The position numbers and the translations under genes are program-made. This document shows positions 1 to 6,853 of a stretch of 64,000 nt of DNA, in pieces. The number at the start of each line of letters is the position of its first letter. Positions within the stretch are counted from its first letter, which is position 1. This stretch comes from Neobacillus rhizosphaerae (GTDB lineage: Bacteria; Bacillota; Bacilli; Bacillales; Cytobacillaceae): positions 1 to 64,000 of the forward strand of contig NZ_CALBWS010000006.1 of the NCBI RefSeq assembly GCF_937468385.1, in the 5' to 3' direction. Under the pieces are notes generated by a model, which made no database searches, was not told where the DNA came from, and worked only from the letters and a program-made list of their open reading frames with translations.

Positions 1-93
1 TTTATAACTTTTAGATCCTGTTACATATTTCATTACAGCATTTAATTTAAATTCATTTGTATACCTTTGAAATTGTTGTCCTTTTTTAGCCAT
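1..93 (-). CDS. IS3-family transposase OrfA, N-terminal part (runs off window)
   Basis: Reading from the ATG at 93, the first 31 residues begin MAKKGQQFQRYTNEFKLNAV, the usual start of the helix-turn-helix OrfA of IS3/IS150-type elements, where the domain binds the element ends. A good ribosome site (GGAGGGGA at 108-101) lies 7 bases upstream. The gene continues beyond position 1, so its integrity cannot be judged. The element end is near 178, so this IS has landed in the gene at 182-388. The family call rests on the N-terminal pattern only. Confidence 0.75.
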   Translation of the reverse strand, partial: MAKKGQQFQRYTNEFKLNAVMKYVTGSKSYK

Positions 94-144
94 AGAAAAA
101 TCCCCTCCAAGTATTAGTGTAACACCCACGCTATACACATGGGT

Positions 145-178
145 TTTTTACACTGTCTACTTAAAGGGGATAATATCA
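145..178. repeat. Terminal inverted repeat of the IS3-type element
   Basis: Read on the minus strand, the end begins TGATATTATCCCCTTTAAGT at 178. It has the T-G...CCCCTTT pattern common at the ends of IS150-group elements and lies just upstream of orfA. The partner repeat is outside the window, so the exact boundary is inferred. Confidence 0.5.
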
Positions 179-181
179 ATT

Positions 182-388
182 GTGGGCGTTTTAATATTTA
201 TTGTTGGTAGATTCATCGAGAAAATGATAATTGATCCAATACAACGCCAAAAATTTGTTATAGGTGAAATTGCAGAAAAACTGGTTATTTACTCCAATGT
301 GTTTGCTAACAATCTTTATACTAGCCCTGCTCGTGATGCCTTTATTGTTGCATCGGATAATGAAGATGCAAAGCGAAAATTTTTTTAG
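182..388 (+). pseudogene. Truncated membrane-anchored hypothetical protein
   Basis: The open frame encodes 68 residues: one hydrophobic segment (VLIFIVGRF), then a basic/amphipathic stretch, with no ribosome site. The frame enters straight from the IS end at 178, so the native N-terminus has been removed by the insertion. The C-terminus stops abruptly after a lysine/phenylalanine run, which suggests a second lesion. A membrane segment followed by 'P-I-Q-x-Q...G-E-I-A' occurs in uncharacterised single-pass Bacillus proteins. No function can be assigned, and expression is doubtful because its promoter was presumably lost. Confidence 0.45.
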
Positions 389-417
389 GCTATAGGTATT
401 AGACACCTCAATATATA

Positions 418-441
418 AGTCGAGTGTTTCTCGGCTTTTTC
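418..441 (+). terminator. Rho-independent terminator
   Basis: Stem AGTCGAG/CTCGGCT with a TGTTT loop, followed by TTTTTCTTT. It would end transcription of the disrupted gene at 182-388. Confidence 0.6.
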
Positions 442-498
442 TTTGTCCGTATAATACTTTTTGCTTTATTTAGTTTCATAATTTAATAAGTTAGCAAA

Positions 499-1014
499 TT
501 AACCCCATTCTTCTCTTAAAATTGCCATAATAACTTTATCATGAAATTTTCCATCCCTATAGAACCCTTGTCTCATAACTCCTTCGGTTTTAAAGTTAGC
601 ATTAGTATATGCTTTAATTGCTCCTATGTTTTTCTCTGAAACTGTAAGCATAATTCTATTAAGCCCCAATTCTTGAAAACCATTATTAATAATTTCTTTC
701 GTGACAAATGTGCCAATACCTTTTCCATGATAAGATTTGTTACCAATGAAAATAAAATATTCTCCAGATAAATTTGTTTCACTAATTTGTGCTATTCCAG
801 CATATCCAATTAACTTTTTCTCTGTGTCATCTACGATTGCTTTATTGTAAGAAGATTTTTCTAATAAAAGCATATCAAACCAATTTGATATTTCGTTATT
901 ATCCTTCATTTTCTGAAATATTGATAAAGAATATCTTATAACCTCTTTATCCTTTATCCATGAAAAGAAATGTTCTTTATCTGATAGCTGTAAATCTCTT
1001 AATTTAATTTTCAT
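499..1014 (-). CDS. GNAT family N-acetyltransferase (RimJ/RimL type)
   Basis: This 171-aa protein is the usual length of a single GNAT domain. The N-terminal beta strand MKIKLRDLQLSDKEHFFSWI and the central acetyl-CoA region around 'IGNKSYHGKGIGTFVTKEII' (Q/R-x-x-G-x-G/A motif, here H-G-K-G-I-G) are the RimJ/RimL pattern. The tail 'N-x-x-A-I-x-A-Y-x-x-x-G/N-F' is also present. Such enzymes acetylate protein N-termini, polyamines or small molecules with acetyl-CoA in the cytoplasm. The substrate cannot be read from sequence. It stands alone between mobile-element debris, so it may be island cargo. Confidence 0.8.
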   Translation of the reverse strand: MKIKLRDLQLSDKEHFFSWIKDKEVIRYSLSIFQKMKDNNEISNWFDMLLLEKSSYNKAIVDDTEKKLIGYAGIAQISETNLSGEYFIFIGNKSYHGKGIGTFVTKEIINNGFQELGLNRIMLTVSEKNIGAIKAYTNANFKTEGVMRQGFYRDGKFHDKVIMAILREEWG

Positions 1015-1103
1015 AAATTATCTTTAGTGAGAGAGTGTATTATAAGTACCAAATCCTCACTAAAATTCACCTCTTTTCTTTTTATACCTTTTTTTGAGTA
1101 TAA

Positions 1104-1274
1104 TACGTTAATAACTTTATTGATACTGAGGCTATTAGAGCGATTTATAACTTCAGCCAAGGGATTCCAAGAAAAATCAATACACTATGTAGTCAAATCC
1201 TATTAGATGCCTTCATACAAGGAATTAAGATTGTGGGAGAATCTCATATCCATCGGGTGATCAATGAACTGTAG
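1104..1274 (+). pseudogene. C-terminal remnant of an ExeA-like AAA ATPase from a transposon
   Basis: The frame encodes about 56 residues containing 'EAIRAIYNFSQGIPRKINTL' and ending in ...HRVINEL before a stop at 1272-1274. This is the sensor-2 end of ExeA-like AAA ATPases (the G-x-P-R-x-I-N motif) that accompany DDE transposases in Firmicute elements. No Walker motifs or start remain, so only the tail survives. It indicates an old transposon here, independent of the IS3-type element at the window edge. Confidence 0.65.
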
Positions 1275-1287
1275 AAGAGTAAGTACC

Positions 1288-1451
1288 GATTATTGTGAAC
1301 AATTGGAGATTGGAATTGTCGAGATGGGAGCAACTGTTGAACGGTTAAGAACGGAAAGAAATGAGTTAAGGAAATTAAAAATGCATTGAATCAGCTTAAT
1401 GGTTTTCTTAAAAGAGAGTCGAAGGAATTAATTGAGGGTTTGCCATTTTAA
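1288..1451 (+). pseudogene. Frameshifted coiled-coil remnant, unidentified
   Basis: Two overlapping frames read continuously only if one base shift is allowed near 1370. The first gives E-x-L..VERLRTERNELRK, the second EIKNALNQLNGFLKRE and ends LIEGLPF at 1451. The composition is that of a short charged coiled coil, as found in small accessory proteins of transposons. It directly follows the ExeA-like remnant and may belong to the same dead element. I do not recognise the family. Confidence 0.35.
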
Positions 1452-1482
1452 ATCTTCGACAACTAAGATGACTTTTATAAAA

Positions 1483-1535
1483 GCCAGTGGCGTTGAGGGA
1501 GGCTGTTATTCGGTTGCCACGTCAACGCCACTGGC
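1483..1535. repeat. Perfect 14-bp inverted repeat, possible transposon end or hairpin
   Basis: GCCAGTGGCGTTGA at 1483-1496 is exactly complementary to TCAACGCCACTGGC at 1522-1535, with a 25-base spacer. A second small hairpin (AGCCGCC/GGTGGCT) lies at 1541-1560, exactly where the following SEC-C frame loses its natural start. No T-run follows, so this is not a standard terminator. I infer the junction of a lost element. Confidence 0.5.
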
Positions 1536-1554
1536 CATATAGCCGCCATCGAAG

Positions 1555-1776
1555 GTGGCTGCGGACAACACTCTACAAACTCTAGATTTTAATTTATTAA
1601 CACACGCTGACATTCCTTCAGAAAAAGTTGATGAATTGAGTAAATTAGCAGATAAATATGCCGAATCAAGAATCATGAGTTATAAAAGACAGCATGGCAT
1701 TAAAAAAATGGGTAGGAATGACCCTTGCCCCTGTAGGAGTGGAAAGAAATACAAAAAATGTCATGGGAATATATAA
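1555..1776 (+). pseudogene. SEC-C zinc-binding motif protein, N-terminally truncated
   Basis: The 73-residue frame ends in [20 protein letters not shown], the SEC-C motif ([13 protein letters not shown]) that binds zinc at the C-terminus of SecA and of many stand-alone Bacillus proteins. The usual glycine after C-P-C is arginine. There is no ribosome site before the GTG at 1555, and the frame emerges from the inverted-repeat zone, so the original N-terminal domain is missing. It was probably a longer SEC-C protein cut by the adjacent element. Confidence 0.6.
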
Positions 1777-1800
1777 GAGAGCTGCTAAGAGCTCTCTTTT
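1776..1800 (+). terminator. Rho-independent terminator
   Basis: An 8-bp stem AGAGAGCT/AGCTCTCT with a 6-base loop, followed by TTTT. It lies right after the SEC-C frame and may also serve the convergent gene at 1808-2842. Confidence 0.65.
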
Positions 1801-1807
1801 AATATTA

Positions 1808-2842
1808 TCATTTAATTTTACTGAGTAGTTCAAGCTCAAGTTGAATTGCTATTTGGGTAATCTTCTCTGCTTGTCCTTCTATATCTCCTATAAAAGCTTG
1901 GCTCCTTGAAACAACAGAATTACGAATTTCACTTTGTATACCATCTAAGAAATTCATCGTTGTTATATTCAAGCCTTCATGATCAAATGAGACAATAGGC
2001 ATTGGAGTATCATTAACTTCAATCAAACCATGAATTGATGAGTACATGGCGAGATTAATTAAAGCATCGTCGCGACTAACTAACTTTGGTTTTATAATCC
2101 CCCCCATATTATTCATAAAGCTTAATTGTAAGAAGCGTAGGAAAAACAAGTCCCAACATGATGTCAATATTGCCCCTAAAGGATCTTTAGAACCAAACTT
2201 CAGCAAGCTTTGAACATTGTCTGCCTTATTAGAATTTCCTAAAAAATAATCAACTGCAAGTGAGAACTCAACTGCATGAAATATCTTAATATCTTGATTC
2301 ATAAAATCTGCAAACTCTCGAAATAATTTAAATTTATCCATCTTGCTTTTTTTAAAATTCAATAGATGTATTTTCAACATGATCACATAACTACCTAACA
2401 ACATTGGATTAGATTTTAAATGAGGGATCATCGTTTCAGTAAAACTTACTTTTTCCCTCATAACAAAATCATTAAATGGTATACCATTAGATTTGCTATG
2501 GTTGATAATTTTATCTCTATCCCATGAATTCATATCGTTTAATGCTTTCTCTAATCTGTTAAACTGCGGACTATTAATAGAAGCCAGTGACCTATCCCAA
2601 CATGACTCCTGCATCGCAAATCCGGGAACTTTATCTTTATTTATTGTTTCCAGCAAGAAGTCCGTTATAGCCACATTTACATCATTTTTTAATTTTTGTG
2701 GATTATAGTAAAACCTCTCCAACATTATAGCTGTTTGTGTATCCAATATTAAAGAAAAGGCCTTATAATCCTCATCTGAAAAAGCTCCGATATAGCAGAA
2801 ATAATTATTATTATCATAATTAATGTTCTTGCTCATATTCAC
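1808..2842 (-). CDS. Hypothetical protein, 344 aa, island-borne
   Basis: I do not recognise this family. The protein is soluble-looking and mostly helical, with no signal peptide and no clear membrane segment. It has a tyrosine/asparagine-rich N-terminus (KNINYDNNNYFCYIG) and hydrophobic helices in the middle (SYVIMLKIHLLNF, CWDLFFLRFLQLSF). The start is supported by GGAGGGTGAAT just upstream of the ATGs at 2842/2836; the ATG at 2836 is an alternative. It lies inside the island, outside the fragment bracketing the five-gene module, on the same strand. A role in the conflict system or in element biology is possible but not shown. Confidence 0.6.
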   Translation of the reverse strand: MNMSKNINYDNNNYFCYIGAFSDEDYKAFSLILDTQTAIMLERFYYNPQKLKNDVNVAITDFLLETINKDKVPGFAMQESCWDRSLASINSPQFNRLEKALNDMNSWDRDKIINHSKSNGIPFNDFVMREKVSFTETMIPHLKSNPMLLGSYVIMLKIHLLNFKKSKMDKFKLFREFADFMNQDIKIFHAVEFSLAVDYFLGNSNKADNVQSLLKFGSKDPLGAILTSCWDLFFLRFLQLSFMNNMGGIIKPKLVSRDDALINLAMYSSIHGLIEVNDTPMPIVSFDHEGLNITTMNFLDGIQSEIRNSVVSRSQAFIGDIEGQAEKITQIAIQLELELLSKIK

Positions 2843-2929
2843 CCTCCTACTTCACATTTTCATTATTGCTAAAAAGCCTTATCAATTATATCGGCTTCAC
2901 AATTATTGGATTATAGAGTGGTGGGGATT

Positions 2930-3334
2930 TTGAAACAATGATATAATTGGTTTTCAAAAAATCAAATCACCCAAGCCAACAAGATAGACCCTCTCGAATT
3001 CGCTAAATCTCACGGCTATATTCTGGATAGTAGTAGCCGCGGCGCGTTTCATTCAAAACATAACGGCGGCCTCTGCTTTTTTAAAGACAACAATATGTAC
3101 TGCTATTTCTCCACCAGTACAAGCAGCGGAACTAAAGACTTTGTCATGCAGTCCTGGAACCTGGATTTCAAAGAAGCTATTACTATATTGCTCAATAGTC
3201 ATGTATCTTCCTACATTTCCTCATCCGCACCCATTCAAAAGACCACTGGACAGCTCACCCTCCCAGAAAAAGCAACAATTTTCAGACAAGTTGCCTTGTA
3301 TCTATTCAAACCCGAGGTATCAATCCCGAGATAG
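2930..3334 (+). pseudogene. Primase-like (DUF3991/toprim-type) N-terminal fragment, copy 1
   Basis: The frame from TTG at 2930 reads MKQ, hits TGA at 2939, then continues open to 3334. It shows 'QANKIDPLEFAKSHGYIL', 'GLCFFKDNNMYCYFS' and 'GTKDFVMQSWNLDFKEAI'. That order (an N-terminal 'I-x-x-A-N...L-x-x-F..G-Y', then an F-x-x-x-G-G/T-x-x-D-F-x-x..F-K-E-A-I core) is the CHC2-like N-terminal domain of the DUF3991/toprim proteins of Firmicute plasmids and integrative elements. The toprim half is missing. A homologous fragment lies at 10498-10626, and together they bracket the five-gene module. Confidence 0.6.
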
Positions 3335-3352
3335 TATCGCACTTATACACTC

Positions 3353-3386
3353 AAAAAAAATAGCCCCCATCTAGCAGTCAGATGGG
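3353..3386 (-). terminator. Terminator of the five-gene module
   Basis: On the minus strand, CCCATCT/AGATGGG forms a 7-bp stem with a 7-base loop, followed by GGGCTATTTTTTTT. It lies about 90 bases past the DprA-like gene and is the first convincing terminator downstream of the module. Confidence 0.65.
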
Positions 3387-3472
3387 AGCGAGTGCATGGA
3401 ATCCGGCAGCGAAATTGCCCACCGCATGGAAAGAATATCTTTCCATTGGACGAAACATTGTTTAAGAAGTTA

Positions 3473-4660
3473 CTAGAATAAAGTGGTTTGTTCGAAAGGA
3501 GAATCATTATAAGTTGGTTTTATTTTGTTTCCTCGTTGCATCCATAAATCTAACTGATCGGGAAGTACATTAAATAACTCGCATAACTCCGAGGATGAAT
3601 AACCTTGTTTTATATGAGCTTTAATAGTAGGCCAAACTAAGTAAAATAAATCCAGATCTTCTTTCTTAATTTGCTTACCTTTATTATTTGATTCACTTGG
3701 TGTCTTTTTTAATAATTCAACAATTGATTGATTGCTTTCATTCGAAAAAGGAATTACCAGTTGATTATAGGCATTCATTTCAAGTAATTTTCTATTTCCT
3801 TCAGGTACATTTTCACTAGTACGGACTATAATAGGCACCCAAGAATTTTTTAGATTTTCATTAGCACCTTCCCAAGTACCACCTTTAATATTTGAGGAAA
3901 CTACAACTGTTCCTTTAGAATGTGTATATATATATTTGTTCCGTCCCATAGCATTAAATCCCGTAAATCGCGCAGACGGATGTACGGCAGATAATATCGT
4001 AAGTTTACCATCGACAATAGCTTTTCGGACCTCTTTTTTCCTAAGAAGCATTTCTAATTCCGAATGTACAAAAGAAACCACCCTTCCCCCATATGCTAAA
4101 GCTTCATTCTGAGATGTGAGATCAATACCTTTAGCTCCACCAGATACTATCGAAGCTCCTTCTTCTACTACTTTACGAACAATACGTTTTGTAAACTCTA
4201 TACTGCTGGGATCAGCATCCCGAGAACCTACAAATCCAACAGCACTTGAACGCAAAAGCTCCCCATCCCCTGTACCATAAAAAAAAGGAGGTGATTGTTC
4301 CTTTAATAACTGTTTAACTCTCTGGGGGAAATTTTTATCCCCACGAGTTGCTATCCATATTCCCATTCCCATTAATTTTTCTATTTCAATGGCCATACTA
4401 CCAGCATATTTCATTAAACTACAAACTTTGTTAGCCATTGATCTTGAAAGCAATAAATCCCTCATAAGATGTTCTTCATTTTTATCATAGAGGGTAGCAG
4501 GTGTAGAATAAGGTGAGTTCCTCAGTAAGGATGCAAATTTATTCCATTCACTATGTGTGAAAGGCTTCTGGTCTTTGTCCTTAGTTTTTCTATATAGAAG
4601 ATCAGAAGTCATCAACAGAATGGCCAAGCTCTCATCCGAAATTTTTTCCAATGCAGTCAC
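3473..4660 (-). CDS. DprA/Smf-like DNA-processing protein
   Basis: I place the start at GTG 4660, whose GTGA overlaps the RecQ stop by 4 bases. This gives 395 aa; a longer reading from 4750 would lie inside RecQ. The Rossmann fold typical of DprA is clear: FVGSR at 143-147, SGGAKGID at 173-180, then the region with 'GFNAMGRNKYIYTHS'. The N-terminal ~110 residues resemble the SAM-like part, and a small C-terminal domain could be winged-helix. DprA binds ssDNA and loads RecA during transformation; homologues also occur in defence loci. The 4-base overlap argues for translational coupling and joint action with RecQ. This is unlikely to be the housekeeping dprA, which normally sits beside topA. 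Confidence 0.8.
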   Translation of the reverse strand: MTALEKISDESLAILLMTSDLLYRKTKDKDQKPFTHSEWNKFASLLRNSPYSTPATLYDKNEEHLMRDLLLSRSMANKVCSLMKYAGSMAIEIEKLMGMGIWIATRGDKNFPQRVKQLLKEQSPPFFYGTGDGELLRSSAVGFVGSRDADPSSIEFTKRIVRKVVEEGASIVSGGAKGIDLTSQNEALAYGGRVVSFVHSELEMLLRKKEVRKAIVDGKLTILSAVHPSARFTGFNAMGRNKYIYTHSKGTVVVSSNIKGGTWEGANENLKNSWVPIIVRTSENVPEGNRKLLEMNAYNQLVIPFSNESNQSIVELLKKTPSESNNKGKQIKKEDLDLFYLVWPTIKAHIKQGYSSSELCELFNVLPDQLDLWMQRGNKIKPTYNDSPFEQTTLF

Positions 4661-6711
4661 CCACTTTCTGATGTTGAAGATAATGCAAAAGGCAAAATGT
4701 GCCCATATCCTGATTCTCGAAGCAAATAACCTGCTACAGTAAAAGTCCATCTCGAATCAACCATGTCATCTATTAATATTACACTATATCCAACATAATT
4801 GCTTTTATTCACTTTAATTGAGTCGCGTACATTTTGTTCCTGCAAATGACTATTGTTCATCTTTTTTTGCTCTGGACGTGAGTCGATCTTAGTCAACAAA
4901 TCAACATAGGGTAACCTTAATTGACTTGCAACTCTGTTTGCAAAATCACTTACTAGATGCGGACGCCGTAATGAAGGGATTGAAGAAATAATAAAGGACT
5001 CATCCTGATAATTGTCCGTGATCCAACTTCTCAGAGCGTCAGCAGAAGCAATAACCAACTGCTCAGCAAAGTAATTGTCCTGATATTTACCCTTACGTAC
5101 TAACCGTCCCCAGCCACTATCACTATAACGGCTTAAAGCAAATCCAGGATCACACTGACGGTTTTCTGGAATTCGGGTTTTCGAAGCCCATTGCTTTCTT
5201 GAATCAAAATGAAAATAGCTACGTTGTAGAAAAATTTCAGCTTCAACCATAATTTCTTCTTGAACATCTGCACTTACAAATTCACCAGCACAGTTTGAAC
5301 ATACACCACAGTCTTTTAATGCAGGGTCATCTAACTCACGAATAACAAATCTCATTAGGCATTCCTTAGTGTATATGAAAGACTTCATACGTTCAAGTTC
5401 ATGCTCTTTGTTAGCAAGAACATTAGAAATACGCGCATCATGCAACTGAATAGGATTAATTGTTCTTGAGTATTCGCTTCTCTTCTTTACCACTAAATTA
5501 TCAATTTGTAATAACCTTAGACAGTCTTTTATTGTTGATTCGGTTAGGTTTAACTTAGAACAAATCTCATTAACTGTAAGACTATCCTCTGACTCTAATA
5601 GATCTATAATTATCGACATATCTTCTGAAGCGGGGAATGCATTACGAATAAAATATTGTTGAATAGACTCATCCTCTTCTCCATGTAGTAAAACTATGTA
5701 AGCATGATCCAACTTACGTCCTGCACGGCCAATTTGTTGATAATATGTTAAAAGAGAATTAGGCATTTGAAAGTGAATAACAAATCCAACATCCTCTTTA
5801 TCAAAGCCCATTCCTAAAGCTATATTTGCAACAAGAACCTTTATATTATTTTGAAGTAAACTCTCTTCCCGACTAATTCTTTCGTCTTTTGATAACCGTC
5901 CTGTATAGTAGGTTGCCGATATTCCCTTCTCCGTCAGCCAACGAGCCACGAGTTCACAATCGCTAATTGTAGAACAATATACTATTCCGCTGCCCGGCAT
6001 CTTATTAATATTACTTGATAGCCATGCTAATCTTTCTGCCTTTTTAGGCATTTCTATTGTTTGAATGTGAAGTGATTCCCTTGCTAAGGACCCACGAATA
6101 ACTTCCATCGCACCTAATTGCTCTTGTATATCTTCAACAACTCGATTATTTGCTGTTGCTGTAGTTGCCAAAACTGGAACATGAGAAGGTAATCCTCGGA
6201 CAATTCGTGAGATACGACGATAGTCTGGACGGAAATCGTGACCCCAGTCAGAAACACAATGGGCTTCGTCTATAACGAGCATTCCAATACCACCATAAAT
6301 TAAAGGCAATGTTCTTTCCATAAAATGCTCATTTGCTAAACGTTCAGGAGAAACAAATAGAACATCTATGTTGCCTTGAGACAAGTCTTGCTCAATTTCT
6401 GCTATCTCCTGAGCATTAAGAGAACTGTCAATTGTTGCTGGTCGTAAACCAAGTCGATCAGCTGATTGCATTTGATTCCGCATTAGAGATAAGAGTGGGC
6501 TTATCACAATTGTTGGTCCTGCACCTGAATCCCGCAATATTCTTGTTGATAAGAAATACACTAAACTCTTTCCCCAACCTGTTTTTTGGACAACTAGTGT
6601 TCGTCCTCCTTGTAATACAGAATTTATTGCTTCCCACTGTCCTTCCTTAAAAGAAGCATTTCTATCAAACATTTTTTTCAAGTAATTATCTGCTGTAGAT
6701 TTTAAGGTCAT
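4657..6711 (-). CDS. RecQ-family helicase with C-terminal phosphoribosyltransferase-like domain
   Basis: The start at 6711 is chosen because AGGTGGAG lies 6-7 bases upstream; the ATG at 6729 lies within or before that site. The 684-aa product has the RecQ core: Walker A TGWGKS (44-49), DEAH box (148-151) with the aromatic loop CVSDWGHDFRPDYR, motif VI IGRAGR, and a zinc cluster ending C-G-V-C-S-N-C. A wHTH-like segment ('VNEICSKLNLTESTIK') precedes it. The last ~140 residues carry 'SVILIDDMVDSRWTFT' near 643-658, the PRPP-loop position of ComF-like phosphoribosyltransferases, but with S-R-W in place of the usual T-G-x. A 3'-5' helicase acting with DprA is the simplest reading. Confidence 0.8.
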   Translation of the reverse strand: MTLKSTADNYLKKMFDRNASFKEGQWEAINSVLQGGRTLVVQKTGWGKSLVYFLSTRILRDSGAGPTIVISPLLSLMRNQMQSADRLGLRPATIDSSLNAQEIAEIEQDLSQGNIDVLFVSPERLANEHFMERTLPLIYGGIGMLVIDEAHCVSDWGHDFRPDYRRISRIVRGLPSHVPVLATTATANNRVVEDIQEQLGAMEVIRGSLARESLHIQTIEMPKKAERLAWLSSNINKMPGSGIVYCSTISDCELVARWLTEKGISATYYTGRLSKDERISREESLLQNNIKVLVANIALGMGFDKEDVGFVIHFQMPNSLLTYYQQIGRAGRKLDHAYIVLLHGEEDESIQQYFIRNAFPASEDMSIIIDLLESEDSLTVNEICSKLNLTESTIKDCLRLLQIDNLVVKKRSEYSRTINPIQLHDARISNVLANKEHELERMKSFIYTKECLMRFVIRELDDPALKDCGVCSNCAGEFVSADVQEEIMVEAEIFLQRSYFHFDSRKQWASKTRIPENRQCDPGFALSRYSDSGWGRLVRKGKYQDNYFAEQLVIASADALRSWITDNYQDESFIISSIPSLRRPHLVSDFANRVASQLRLPYVDLLTKIDSRPEQKKMNNSHLQEQNVRDSIKVNKSNYVGYSVILIDDMVDSRWTFTVAGYLLRESGYGHILPFALSSTSESG

Positions 6712-6853
6712 TTCAACTCCACCTCTCAATTGTCATAATTACATTAAGATTCATCTTGTCTTGCCACCGTAAAAAACTGGGCAAACCAAATGAGGATGAG
6801 CACATACTGCAACAATGGACCACACGTAATCAGAGATAATTCATAAAAATGCT

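Noticed and set aside
4661..4750. Longer start for the DprA-like gene at 4750
   Set aside because: It would overlap the RecQ coding end by 94 bases and lacks a ribosome site. The GTG in the 4-base GTGA overlap explains the data better.
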